Made by a program: the position numbers and the translations under genes
Part shown: positions 12,627 through 25,600 of the stretch, one piece after another
Position numbering within the stretch: position 1 is the stretch's first letter
How the letters are laid out: the number at the start of each line of letters is the position of its first letter
DNA from: Liolophura sinensis
Lineage: Eukaryota > Mollusca > Polyplacophora > Chitonida > Chitonidae
DNA: 54,206 nucleotides
Assembly: GCF_032854445.1 (NCBI RefSeq)
Contig: NW_027018225.1
Location: forward strand, 1 to 54,206
Reading direction: 5' to 3'
The notes under the pieces: generated by a model
Database searches by the model: none
What the model was told of the DNA's origin: nothing
Seen by the model: the letters and a program-made list of their open reading frames with translations, nothing else

Positions 12627-15372
12627 ACCAGCAGCACTGGAACAGGTTTTCCACTTTTGCATTTTTACCTGGTCTTTTTGTTAATTGAAATTGGCTACAC
12701 TGTACTCTGTACAATCGCGACTGGTCATTACTATATTCAACTTTTGACTATAAGTTATGTGCCCTTCGGTAGCCCAGAAGACCTGAAATCTTTGGGCCAA
12801 GCCTATTTAACTCACCCAGCAATTGTCTTACTTCTAAGTCCAAGACAATCTCAATGTCTTTATCTACGTGTAGAAAAACCACACCATTTGTACATAAAAA
12901 ACACAAGGTACTTGATACAGTCTGCTGTAAAAAGTACAACTGACCACAGACCCACATGAATAAGGTGCCAAAAGATGCGGAATTGAGCCAGGTATCGGCA
13001 GCTGTTGAAAAATTGCAAATTTCCCTGGTTTCCATGGAGTAAGAACCGTTGCTGTGCACGTGATTATGACATAAATGATCATTCAATTGTCACTACAGCC
13101 AAAAGTATTGGTCGGAGAGCAACGCGGTTTGCACCATTCGATTTCTCGTCACAAAATACGTCGAATTAGCCTCTTACCAGCAGCACTGGAACAGTTTTTC
13201 CACTTTTGAATTTTTGCCTGGTCTTTTTGTTAATTGAAATCGGCTACACTGTACTCTGTACAATCGCGACTGGTCATTACTATATTCAACTTTTGTCTAT
13301 AAGTTATGTGCCCTTCGGTAGCCCAGAAGACCTGAAAACTTTGGGCCAAGCCCATTTAACTCACCCAGCAATTGCCTTACTTCTAAGTGCAAGACAATCT
13401 CAATGTCTTTATCTACGTGTAGAAAAACCACACCATTTGTACATAAAAAAACACAAGGTACTTGATACAGTCTGCTGTAAAAAGTACAACTGACCACTGA
13501 CCCACATGAGTAAGGTGCCAAAAGATGCGGAATTGAGCCTGGTATCGGCAGCTGTTGAAAAATTGCAAATTTCTCTGGTTTCCATGGAGTAAGAGCCGTT
13601 GCTGTGCACGTGATTATGACATAAATGATCATTCAATTGTCACTACAGGCACAAGTATTGGTCGGAGAGCAACGCGGTTTGCACCATTCGATTTGTCGTC
13701 ACAAAATACGTCGAATTAGCCTCTTACCAGCAGCACTGGAACAATTTTTCCAATTTTGCATTTTTGCCTGGTCTTTTTGTTAATTGAAAACGGTTACACT
13801 GTACTATGTACCATCGCGACTGGTCAATACTACATGTAACTTTTGACTATATGTTATGTGCCCTTCGGTAGCCCAGAAGACCTGAAGTCTTTGCGCTAAG
13901 CCCATTTAACTCACCCAGCAATTGCCTTACTTCTAAGTGCAAGACAATCTCAATGTCTTTATCTACGTGTAGAAAAACCACACCATTTGTACATAAAAAA
14001 CACAAGGTACTTGATACAGTCTGCTGTAAAAAGTATAACTGACCACAGACCCACATGAATAAGGTGCCAAAAGATGCGGAATTGAGCATGGTATCGGCAG
14101 CTGTTGAAAAATTGCAAATTTCCCTGGTTTCCATGGAGTAAGAGCCGTTGCTGGGCACGTGATTATGACATCAATGATCATTCAATTGTCGCTACAGCCA
14201 AAAGTATTGGTCGGAGAGCAACGCGGTTTGCACCATTCGATTTCTCGTCACAAAATACGTCGGATTAGCCTCTTACCAGCAGCACTGGAACAATTTTTCC
14301 AATTTTGCATTTTTGCCTGGTCTTTTTGTTAATTGAAATCGGCTACACTGTACTCTGTACAATCGCGACTGGTCATTACTATATTCAACTTTTGACTATA
14401 AGTTATGTGCCCTTCGGTAGCCCAGAAGACCTGAAATCTTTTGGCTAAGCCCATTTAACTCACCCAGCATTTGCCTTACTTCTAAGTCGAAGACAATCTC
14501 AATGTCTTTATCTACGTGTAGAAAAACCACACCATTTGTACGTGAAAAACACAAGGTACTTGATACAGTCTGCTGTAAAAAGTACAACTGAACACTGACC
14601 CACATTTATAAGGTGCCAAAAGATGCGGAATTGAGCCAGGCATCGGCAGCTGTTAAAAAATTGCAAATTTCCCTGGTTTCCATGGAGTAAGAGCCGTTGC
14701 TGTGCACGTGATTATGACATAAATGATCATTCAATTGTTACTACAGCCAAAAGTATTGGTCGGAGAGCAACGCGGTTTGCACCATTCGATTTCTCGTCAC
14801 AAAATACGTCGGATTAGCCTCTTACCAGCAGCACTAAAGCAATTTTTCCAATTTTGCATTTTTGCCTGGTCTTTTTGTTAATTGAAATCGGCTACACTGT
14901 ACTATGTACCATCGCGACTGGTCATTACTATATGTAACTTTTGACTATATGTTATGTGCCCTTCGGTAGCCCAGAAGACGTCAAACCTTTGGGCTAAGCC
15001 CATTTAACTCACCCAGCAATTGTCTTACTTCTAAGTCCAAGACAATCTCAATGTCTTTATCTACGTGTAGAAAAACCACACCGTTTGTACATAAAAAACA
15101 CAAGGTACTTGATACAGTCTGCTGTAAAAAGTACAACTGAACACTGACCCACTTCAGTAAGGTGTCAAAAGATGCGGAATTGAGCCAGGCATCGGCAGCT
15201 GTTGCAAAATTGCAAATTTCCCTGGTTTCCATGGAGTAAGAGCCGTTGCCGTGTACGTGATTATGACATAAATGATCATTCAATTGTCACTACAGGCAAA
15301 AGTATTGGTCGGAGAGCAACGCGGTTTGCACCATTCGATTTGTCGTCACAAAATACGTCGGATTAGCCTCTT
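12627..15372 (+). repeat. HOR unit a/c-d-e-f-g/h
   Basis: The starts are 12627, 13176, 13726, 14275 and 14824. The first monomer begins with the a-specific CAGGTTTTCCAC. From the GACCTGAAATCTTTGGGCCAAGCC stretch (about 12780) it is type c, so b is skipped by an a/c fusion. The d, e and f copies follow normally. The copy at 14824 starts as g (CTAAAGCAATTTTT, ATATGTAAC) but has h-like CACACCG and GTTGCAAAATTG further right. The unit ends against the truncated monomer at 15373. Confidence 0.65.
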
Positions 15373-15637
15373 ACCAGCAGCACTGGAACAATTTTTCCAA
15401 TTTTGCATTTGACCCACATGAATAAGGTGCCAAAAGATGCGGAATTGAGCCTGGTATCGGCAGCTGTTGAAAAATTGCAAGTTTCCCTGGTTTCCATGGA
15501 GTAAGAGCCGTTGCTGTGCACGTGATTATGACATAAATGATCATTCAATTTTCACTATAGGCACAAGTATTGGTCGGAGAGCAACGCGGTTTGCACCATT
15601 CGAATTCTCGTCACAAAATACGTCGGATTAGCCTCTT
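15373..15637 (+). repeat. Truncated monomer (265 bp, about 284 bp deleted)
   Basis: The monomer starts normally, but after TTTTGCATTT at about 15410 it jumps to GACCCACATGAATAAGG. This removes roughly positions 42-325 of a normal monomer. The retained right part has the d marker GAGCCTGG and ends with a g-like TTCGAATTC. Only about one base of homology is visible at the join, unlike the in-register fusions elsewhere, so end joining or slippage is more likely than homologous exchange. Confidence 0.9.
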
Positions 15638-16734
15638 ACCAGGAGCACTGGAACAATTTTTCCACTTTTGCATTTTTGCCTGGTCTTTTTGTTAATTGAA
15701 ATCGGCTACACTGTACTCTGTACAATCGCGACTGGTCATTACTATATTCAGCATTTGACTATATGTTATGTGCCCTTCGGTAGCCCAGAAGACCTGAAAT
15801 CTTTGGGCTAAGCCCATTTAACTCACCCAGCAATTGCCTTACTTCTAAGTGCAAGACAATCTCAATGTCTTTATCTACGTGTAGAAAAACCACACCATTT
15901 CTACATAAAAAACACAAGGTACTTGATACAGTCTGCTGTAAAAAGTACATTTGAACACTGACCAACATTTATCAGGTGCCAAAAGATGCGGAATTGGGCC
16001 AGGCATCGGCAGCTGTTAGAAAATTCCAAATATCCTTGGTTTCCATGGAGTAAGAGCCGTTGCTGTGCACGTGATTATGACATCAATGATCATTGAATTG
16101 TCACTACAGCCAAAAGTAATGGTCGGAGAGCAACGCGGTTTGCACCATTCGATTTGTCGTCACAAAATACGTCGGATTAGCCTCTTACCAGCACCACTGG
16201 AACAGTTTTCGCACTTTTGCATTTTTGCCTGGTCTTTTTGTTAATTGAAATCGGCTACACTGTACTCTGTACAATCGCGACTGGTCATTACTATATTCAA
16301 CTTTTTACTATAAGTTATGTGCCCTTCGGTAGCCCAGAAGACGTCAAATCTTTGGGCTAAGCCCATTTAACTCACCCAGCAATTGTCTTACTTCTACGTC
16401 CAAGACAATCTCAATGTCTTTATCTACGTGTAGAAAAACCACACCATTTGTACGTGAAAAACACAAGGTACTTGATACAGTCTGCTGTAAAAAGTACAAC
16501 TAAACACTGACCCACATTTATAAGGTGCCAAAAGATGCGGAATTGGGCCAGGCATCGGCAGCTGTTAAAAAATTGCAAATATCCCTGGTTTCCATGGAGT
16601 AAGAGCCGTTGCTGGGCACGTGATTATGACATCAATGATCATTCAATTGTCGCTACAGCCAAAGTATTGGTCGGAGAGCAACGCGGTTTGCACCATTCGA
16701 ATTCTCGTCACAAAATACGTCGGATTAGCCTCTT
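15638..16734 (+). repeat. Two mosaic monomers next to the truncation
   Basis: The monomers at 15638 and 16187 do not fit one subtype. The first has an unusual CAGCATTTGACTATATG, g-like AAATTCCAAATATCC and several private changes (AGGAGCACTGG, CCATTTCTACATAAA, CCAACATTTATCAGG). The second combines c-like TTTTCGCAC, h-like TTTTTACTATAAG, g-like CTAAACAC and TTCGAATTC. They look like products of several exchanges or conversion events at the edge of domain I. Confidence 0.6.
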
Positions 16735-18382
16735 ACCAGCAGCACTGGAACAATTTTTATAATTTTGCATTTTTGCCTGGTCCTTTTGTTAATTGAAAAC
16801 GGTTACACTGTACTATGTACCATCGCGACTGGTCAATACTACATGTAACTTTTGACTATATGTTATGTGCCCTTCGGTAGCCCAGAAGACCTGAAGTCTT
16901 TGGGCTAAGCCCATTTAACTCACCCAGCAATTGCCTTACTTCTAAGTGCAAGACAATCTCAATGTCTTTATCTACGTGTAGAAAAACCACACCATTTGTA
17001 CATAAAAAACACAAGGTACTTGATACAGTCTGCTGTAAAAAGTACAACTGACCACAGACCCACATGAATAAGGTGCCAAAAGATGCGGAATTGAGCATGG
17101 TATCGGCAGCTGTTGAAAAATTGCAAATTTCCCTGGTTTCCATGGAGTAAGAGCCGTTGCTGGGCACGTGATTATGACATCAATGATCATTCAATTGTCG
17201 CTACAGCCAAAAGTATTGGTCGGAGAGCAACGCGGTTTGCACCATTCGATTTCTCGTCACAAAATACGTCGGATTAGCCTCTTACCAGCAGCACTGGAAC
17301 AATTTTTTCCACTTTTGCATTTTTGCCTGGTCTTTTTGTTAATTGAAATCGGCTACACTGTACTCTGTACAATCGCGACTGGTCATTACTATATTCAACT
17401 TTTGACTATAAGTTATGTGCCCTTCGGTAGCCCAGAAGACCTGAAATCTTTTGGCTAAGCCCATTAACTCACCCAGCATTTGCCTTACTTCTAAGTCGAA
17501 GACAATCTCAATGTCTTTATCTTCGTGTAGAAAAACCACACCATTTGTACGTGAAAAACACAAGGTACTTGATACAGTCTGCTGTAAAAAGTACAACTGA
17601 ACACTGACCCACATTTATAAGGTGCCAAAAGATGCGGAATTGAGCCAGGCATCGGCAGCTGTTAAAAAATTGCAAATTTCCCTGGTTTCCCATGGAGTAA
17701 GAGCCGTTGCTGTGCACGTGATTATGACATAAATGATCATTTAATTGTCACTACAGCCAAAAGTATTGGTCGGAGAGCAACGCGGTTTGCACCATTCGAT
17801 TTCTCGTCACAAAATACGTCGGATTAGCCTCTTACCAGCAGCACTAAAACAATTTTTCCAATTTTGCATTTTTGCCTGGTCTTTTTGTTAATTGAAATCG
17901 GCTACACTGTACTATGTACCATCGCGACTGGTCATTACTATATGTAACTTTTGACTATATGTTATGTGCCCTTCGGTAGCCCAGAAGACGTCAAATCTTT
18001 CGGCTAAGCCCATTTAACTCACCCAGCAATTGTCTTACTTCTAAGTCCAAGACAATCTCAGTGTCTTTATCTACGTGTAGAAAAACCAGACAATTTGTAC
18101 ATAAAAAACACAAGGTACTTGATACAGTCTGCTGTAAAAAGTACAACTAAACACTGACCCACATTTATAAGGTGCAAAAAGATGCGGAATTGGGCCAGGC
18201 ATCGGCAGCTGTTGAAAAATTGCAAATATCCCTGGTTTCCATGGAGTAAGAGCCGTTGCTTGGCACGTGATTATGACATCAATGATCATTGAATTGTCGA
18301 TACAGCCAAAAGTATTGGTCGGAGAGCAACGCGGTTTGCACCATTCGATTTCTCGTCACAAAATACGTCGGATTAGCCTCTT
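16735..18382 (+). repeat. Repeat of the e-f-g segment
   Basis: The monomers at 16735 (e: GAAAACGGTTAC, GAGCATGG), 17284 (f: ATCTTTTGGC, AGCATTTGCC, TCGAAGAC) and 17834 (g-like: CTAAAACAATTTTTCC, ATATGTAAC, CTAAACAC) reproduce the order of 13726-15372. The g-like copy carries TCAATGATCATTGA, which makes the AT-rich dyad of the monomer more symmetric than in most copies. Confidence 0.68.
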
Positions 18383-19307
18383 ACTAGTAGCACTGGAACA
18401 GTTTTTCCACTTTTGCATTTTTGCCTGGTCTTTTTGTTAATTGAAACCGGCTACACTGTACTCTGTACAATCGCGACTGGTCATTACTATATTCAACTTT
18501 TGTCTATAAGTTATGTGCCCTTCGGTAGCCCAGAAGACCTGAAAACTTTGGGCCAAGCCCATTTAACTCACCCATCAATTGTCTTACTTCTAAGTGCAAG
18601 ACAATCTCAACGTCTTTATTTACGTGTAAAAAAAACAAGACCATTTGTACATGAAAAACACAAGGTACTTGATACAGTCTGCTGTAAAAAGTACAACTGA
18701 ACACTGACCCACTTCAGTAAGGTGCCAAAAGATGCAAAATTGAGCCAGGCATCGGCAGCTGTTGAAAAATTGTAAAGTTCCCTTTAGTTGCATTTTTGCC
18801 TGGTCTTTTTGTTAATTGAAATCGGCTACACTGTACTCTGGACAATCGCGACTGGTCATTACTATATTCAACTTTTGACTATAAGTTATGTGCCCTTCGG
18901 TAGCCCAGAAGACGTCAAATCTTTGGGCTAAGCCCATTTAACTCACCCAGCAATTGCCTTACTTCTAAGTGCAAGACAATCTCAATGTCTTTATCTACGT
19001 GTAGAAAAACCACACCATTTTTACGTGAAAAACACAAGGTACTTGATACAGTCTGCTGTAAAAAGTACAACTGAACACTGACCCACTTCAGTAAGGTGCC
19101 AAAAGATGCGGAATTGAGCCAGGCATCGGCAGCTGTTGAAAACTTGCAAATTTCCCTGGTTTCCCATGGAGTAAGAGCCGTTGCTGGGCACGTGATTATG
19201 ACATAAATGATCATTTAATTGTCACTACAGCCAAAAGTATTGGTCGGAGAGCAACGCGGTTCGCACAATTCGATTTCTCGTCCCAAAATACGTCGGATTA
19301 GCCTCTT
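18383..19307 (+). repeat. Fused monomer pair with ~173-bp deletion
   Basis: Two monomers occupy 925 bp instead of 1,098. The first runs normally to GTAAAGTTCCCT at about 18,782, then joins TTGCATTTTTGCCTGG of the next copy. The missing part is the right end of one monomer and the first ~30 bases of the next, including the CACGTG box and the AT-rich dyad. A few bases at the join (TTAG) match neither side clearly. The left copy starts with ACTAGTAG and has d-like GAAAACTTTGGGCC, so it straddles the change from domain I to domain II. Confidence 0.88.
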
Positions 19308-22300
19308 ACCAGCAGCGCTGGGAGAATTTTTCCAATTTTGCGTTTTTGCCTGGCCTTTTTGTTAATTGGAATCGGCTACACTGTACTCTGTACAATCGCG
19401 ACTGGTCATTACTATATTCAACTTTTGACTATAAGTTATGTGCCCTTCGGTAGCCCAGAAGACGTCAATCTTTGGGCCAAGCCATTTAACTCACCCAGCA
19501 ATTGCCTTACTTCTAAGTGCAAGACAATCTCAATGTCTTTATCTACGTGTAGAAAAACCACACCATTTGTACGTGAGAAACACAAGGTACTTGATACAGT
19601 CTGCTGTAAAAAGTACAACTGAACACTGACCCACTTCAGTAAGGTGCCAAAAGATGCGGAATTGAGCCAGGCATCGGCAGCTGTTAAAAAAATTGCAAAT
19701 TTCCCTGGTTTCCATGGAGTAAGAGCCGTTGCTGGGCACGTGATTATGACATAAATGATCATTCAATTGTCACTACAGCCAAAAGTATTGATCGGAGAGC
19801 AACGCGGTTTGCACCATTCGATTTGTCGTCACAAAATACGTCGGATTAGCCTTTTACCAGCAGCACTGGAACAGTTTTTCCACTTTTGCATTTTTGCCTG
19901 GTCTTTTTGTTAATTGAAATCGGCTACACTGTACTATGTACAATCGCGACTGGTCATTACTATATTCAACTTTTGACTATAAGTTATGTGCCCTTCGTTA
20001 GCCCAGAAGACCTGAAATCTTTGGGCTAAGCCATTTAACTCACCCAGCAATTGCCTTACTTCTAAGTGCAAGACAATCTCAATGTCTTTATCTACGTGTT
20101 GAAAAACCACACCATTTGTACATAAAAAAACACAAGGTACTTGATACAGTCTGCTGTAAAAAGTACAACTGAACACTGACCCACTTCAGTAAGGTGCCAA
20201 AAGATGCGGAATTGAGCCAGGCAACGGCAGCTGTTGAAAAATTGCAAATTTCCCTGGTTTCCATGGAGTAAGAGCCGTTGCTGGGCACGTGATTATGACA
20301 TCAATGATCATTCAATTGTCACTACAGGCAAAAGTATTGGTCGGAGAGCAACGCAGTTTGCACCATTCGATTTCTCGTCACAAAATACGTCGGATTAGCC
20401 TCTTACTAGTAGCAATGGAACAGTTTTTCCACTTTTGCATTTTTGCCTGGTCCTTTTGTTAATTGAAACCGGCTACACTGTACTCTGTACAATCGCGACT
20501 GGTCATTACTATATTCCACTTTTGACTATAAGTTATGTGCCCTTCGGTAGCCCAGAAGACGTCAAATCTTTGGGCTAAGCCCATTTAACTCACCCAGCAA
20601 TTGTCTTACTTCTAAGTGCAAGACAATCTCAATGTCTTTATCTACGTGTAGAAAAACCAGACCATTTGTACGTGAAAAACACAAGGTACTTGATACAGTG
20701 TGCTGTATAAAGTACAACTGAACACTGACCCACTTAAGTAAGGTGCCAAAAGATGCGGAATTGAGCCAGGCATCGGCAGCTGTTAAAAATTTGTAAAGTT
20801 CCCTGGTTTCCAAGGAGTAAGAGCCGTTGCTGGGCACGTGATTATGACATCAATGATCATTCAGTTGTCACTACAGGCAAAAGTATTGGTCGGAGAGCAA
20901 CGCGGTTTGCACCATTCGATTTGTCGTCACAAAATACGTCGGATTAGCCTCTTACCAGCAGCACTGGAACAGTTTTCCACTTTTGCATTTTTGCCTGGTG
21001 TTTTTGTTAATTGAAATCGGCTACACTGTACTCTGTACAATCGCGACTGGTCATTACTATATTCAATTTTCGACTATAAGTTATGTGCCCTTCGGTAGCC
21101 CAGAAGACGTCAAATCTTTGGGCTAAGCCCATTTAACTCACCCAGCAATTGTCTTACTTCTAAGTCCAAGACAATCTCAATGTCTTTATCTACGTGTAGA
21201 AAAACCACACCATTTGTACGTGAAAAACACAAGGTACTTGATACAGTCTGCTGTAAAATGTACAACTGACCACAGACCCACATGAATAAGGTGCCAAAAG
21301 ATGCGGAATTGGGCTAGGTGTCGGCAGCTGTTGAAAAATTGCAAATTTCCCTGGTTTCCATGGAGTAAGAGCCGTTGCTGGGCACGTGATTATGACATAA
21401 ATGATCATTCAATTGTCGCTACAGGCAAAAGTATTGGTCGGAGAGCAACGCGGTTTGCACCATTGGATTTCTCGTCACAAAATACGTCGGATTAGCCTCT
21501 TACCAGCAGCGCTGGAACAATTTTTCCAATTTTGCGTTTTTGCCTGGTCTTTTTGTTAATTGAAATCGGCTACACTGTACTCTGTACAATCGCGACTGGT
21601 CATTACTATATTCAACTTTTGACTATAAGTTTATGTGCACTTCGGTAGCCAGAAGACGTCAAATCTTTGGGCCAAGCCCATTTAACTCACCCAGCAATTG
21701 CCTTACTTCTAAGTGCAAGACAATCTCAATGTCTTTATCTACGTGTAGAAAAACCACACCATTTGTACGTGAGAAACACAAGGTACTTGATACAGTCTGC
21801 TGTAAAAAGTACAACTGAACACTGACCCACTTCAGTAAGGTGCCAAAAGATGCGGAATTGAGCCAGGCATCGGCAGCTGTTGAATAATTGCAAATTTCCC
21901 TGGTTTCCATGGAGTAAGAGCCGTTGCTGGGCACGTTATTATGATATCAATGATCATTTAATTGTCGCTACAGCCAAAAGTATTGGTCACAGAGCAACGC
22001 GGTTTGCACCATTCGATTTCTCGTCACAAAATACGTCGGATTAGCCTCTTACCCTCAGCACTGGAACAGTTTTTTCCACTTTTGCATTTTTGCCTGGTCT
22101 TTTTGTTAATTGAAATCGGCTACACTGTACTCTGTACAATCGCGACTGGTCATTACTATATTCAACTTTTGACTATAAGTTATGTGCCCTTCGGTAGCCC
22201 AGAAAACCTGAAATCTTTGGGCTAAGCCCATTTAACTCACCCAGCAATTGCCTTACTTCTAAGTGCAAGACAATCTCAATGTCTTTATCTACGTGTAGAA

Positions 22301-22600
22301 AAACCACACCATTTGTACATAAAAAAACACAAGGTACTTGATACAGTCTGCTCTAAAATTTACAACTGAACACTGACCCACATTTATAAGGTGCCAAAAG
22401 ATGCGGAATTGGGCCAGGCATCGGCAGCTGTTAAAAATTGCAAATATCCCTGCTTTCCATGGAGTAAGAGCCATTGCTGGGCACGTGATTATGACATCAA
22501 TGATCATTGAATTGTCGCTACAGCCAAAAGTATTGGTCGGAGAGCAACGCGGTTTGCACCATTCGATTTCTCGTCACAAAATACGTCGGATTAGCCTCTT

Positions 22601-25600
22601 ACAAGCAGCACTGGAACAGTTTTTCCACTTTGCATTTTTGCCTGGTCTTTTTGTTAATTGAAATCGGCTACACTGTACTCTGTACAATCGCGACTGGTCA
22701 TTACTATATTCAACTTTTGACTATAAGTTATGTGCCCTTCGGTAGCCCAGAAGACGTCAAATCTTTCGGCTAAGCCCATTTAACTCACCCAGCAATTGTC
22801 TTACTTCTAAGTGCAAGACAATCTCAATGCCTTTATCTACGTGTAGAAAAACCACACCATTTGTACGTGAAAAACACAAGGTACTTGATACAGTCTGCTG
22901 TAAAAAGTACAACTGAACACTGACCCACTTCAGTAAGGTGCCAAAAGATGCGGAATTGAGCCAGGCATCGGCAGCTGTTAAAAAATTGTAAAGTTCCTTG
23001 GTTTCCATGGAGTAAGAGCCGTTGCTGGGCACGTGATTATGACATAAATGATCATTCAATTGTCACTAAAGGCAAAAGAATTAGTCGGAGAGCAACGCGG
23101 ATTGCACCATTCGATTTCTCGTCACAAAATACGTCGGATTAGCCTCTTACCAGCAGCACTGGAACAATTTTTCCAACTTTGCGTTTTTGCCTGGTCTTTT
23201 TGTTAATTGAAATCGGCTACACTGTACTCTGTACAATCGCGACTGGTCATTACTATATTCAACTTTTGACTATAAGTTATGTGCCCTTCGGTAGCCCAGA
23301 AGACCTGAAACTTTGGGGCTAAGCCCATTTAACTCACCCAGCAATTGTCTTACTTCTAAGTGCAAGACAATCTCAATGTCTTTATCTACGTGTAGAAAAA
23401 CCACACCATTTGTACATAAAAAAACACAAGGTACTTGATACAGTCTGCTGTAAAAAGTACAACTGAACACAGACCCACTTCAGTAAGGTGCCAAAAGATG
23501 CGGAATTGGGCCAGGCATCGGCAGCTGTTGAAAAATTGCAAATATTCCCGGTTTCCATGGAGTAAGAGCCGTTGCTGGGCACGTGATTATGACATAAATG
23601 ATCATTCAATTGTCGCTACAGCCAAAAGTATTGGTCAGAGAGCAACGCGGTTTGCACCATTCGATTTGTCGTCACAAAATACGTCGGATTAGCCTCTTAC
23701 CAGCAGCACTGGAACAGTTTTTCCACTTTTGCATTTTTGCCTGGTCTTTTTGTTAATTGAAATCGGCTACACTGTACTCTGTACAATCGCGACTAGTCAT
23801 TACTATATTCAACTTTTGACTATAAGTTATGTGCCCTTCGGTAGCCCAGAAGACGTCAAATCTTTGGGCTCAGCCCATTTAACTCACCCAGCAATTGTCT
23901 TACTTCTAAGTGCAAGACAATCTCAATGTCTTTATCTACGTGTAGAAAAACTACACCATATGTACGTGAAAAACACAAGGTACTTGATACAGTCTGCTGT
24001 AAAAAGTACAACTGAACACTGACCCACTTCAGTAAGGTGCCAAAAGATGCGGAATTGAGCCAGGCATCGGCAGCTGTTAAAAAATTGTAAAGTTCCCTGG
24101 TTTCCATGGAGTAAGAGCCGTTGCTGGGCACGTGATTATGACATAAATGATCATTCAATTGTCACTACAGGCAAAAGTATTAGTCGGAGAGCAACGCGGA
24201 TTGCACCATTTGATTTCTCGTCACAAAATACGTCGGATTAGCCTCTTACCAGCAGCACTGGAACAATTTTTCCAATTTTGCGTTTTTGCCTGGTCTTTTT
24301 GTTAATTGAAATCGGCTACACTGTACTCTGTACAATCGCGACTGGTCATTACTATATTCAACTTTTGACTATAAGTTATGTGCCCTTCGGTAGCCCAGAA
24401 GACGTCAAATCTTTGGGCCAAGCCCATTTAACTCACCCAGCAATTGTCTTACTTCTAAGTCCAAGACAATCTCAATGTCTTTATCTACGTGTAGAAAAAC
24501 CACACCATTTGTACGTGAAAAACACAAGGTACTTGATACAGTCTGCTGTAAAAAGTACAACTGAACACAGACCCACTTCAGTAAGGTGCCAAAAGATGCG
24601 GAATTGGGCCAGGCATCGGCAGCTGTTCAAAAATTGCAAATATCCCTGGTTTCCATGGCGTAAGAGCCGTTGCTGGGCACGTGATTATGACATCAATGAT
24701 CATTGAACTGTCGCTACAGCCAAAAGTATTGGTCGGAGAGCAACGCGGTTTGCACCATTCGATTTCTCGTCACAAAGTACGTCGGATGAGCCTCTTACCA
24801 GCAGCACTGGAACAGTTTTTCCACTTTTGCATCTTTACCTGGTCTTTTTGTTAATTGAAATCGGCTACACTGTACTCTGTACAATCGCGACTGGTCATTA
24901 CTATATTCAACTTTTGACTATAAGTTATGTGCGATTCGGTAGCCCAGAAGACGTCAAATCTTTCGGCTAAGCCCATTTAACTCACCCAGCAATTGTCTTA
25001 CTTCTAAGTGCAAGACAATCTCAATGTCTTTATCTACGTGTAGAAAAACCACACCATTTGTACGTGAAAAACACAAGGTACTTGATACAGTCTGCTGTAA
25101 AAAGTACAACTGAACACTGACCCACTTCAGTAAGGTGCCAAAAGATGCGGAATTGAGCCAGGCATCGGCAGCTGTTAAAAAATTGTAAAGTTCCCTGGTT
25201 TCCATGGAGTAAGAGCCGTTGCTGGGCACGTGATTATGACATCAATGATCATTCAATTGTCACTACAGGCAAAAGAATTAGTCGGAGAGCAACGCGGATT
25301 GCACCATTCGATTTCTCGTCACAAAATACGTCGGATTAGCCTCTTACCAGCAGCACTGGAACAATTTTTCCAATTTTGCGTTTTTGCCTGGTCTTTTTGT
25401 TAATTGAAATCGGCTACACTGTACTCTGTACAATCGCGACTGGTCATTACTATATTCAACTTTTGACTATAAGTTATGTGCCCTTCGGTAGCCCAGAAGA
25501 CCTGAAATCTTTGGGCTAAGCCCATTTAACTCACCCAGCAATTGTCTTACTTCTAAGTGCAAGACAATCTCAATGTCTTTATCTACGTGTAGAAAAACCA

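Larger units (their letters stand above)
1..18382 (+). repeat. Domain I: array built on an 8-monomer (a-h) higher-order repeat
   Basis: Monomers start at 1, 554, 1102, 1651, 2200, 2749, 3297, 3842, 4393, 4943, 5492, 6040, 6589, 7138, 7687, 8236, 8785, 9334, 9883, 10432, 10981, 11530, 12078, 12627, 13176, 13726, 14275, 14824, 15373 (truncated), 15638, 16187, 16735, 17284 and 17834. Subtype markers: a has CAGGTTTTCC and GAGTCAGG; b has TAAGTGCCG and TTAAAAAAATG; c has TTTTCGCAC with AAGCCTATTT; d has TGTCTATAAG, GAAAACTTTGG and GAGCCTGG; e has GAAAACGGTTAC and GAGCATGG; f has ATCTTTTGGC and CAGCATTTGCC; g has ATATGTAAC, CTAAACAC and AAATTCCAAA; h has TTTTTACTATAAG, GACCTAAAATC and CACACCG. Types follow one another in order a to h, with several abbreviated units. 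Confidence 0.85.

Noticed and set aside
24278-24706. 142-codon plus-strand open reading frame, the longest in the window
   Set aside because: It is the common plus frame of the monomer, which is usually ended by a TGA in CACTGACCC. Here that codon reads AGA (CACAGACCC), lengthening the frame in this copy only. Most copies stop there, and other copies carry frameshifts, so it does not look like a maintained gene.
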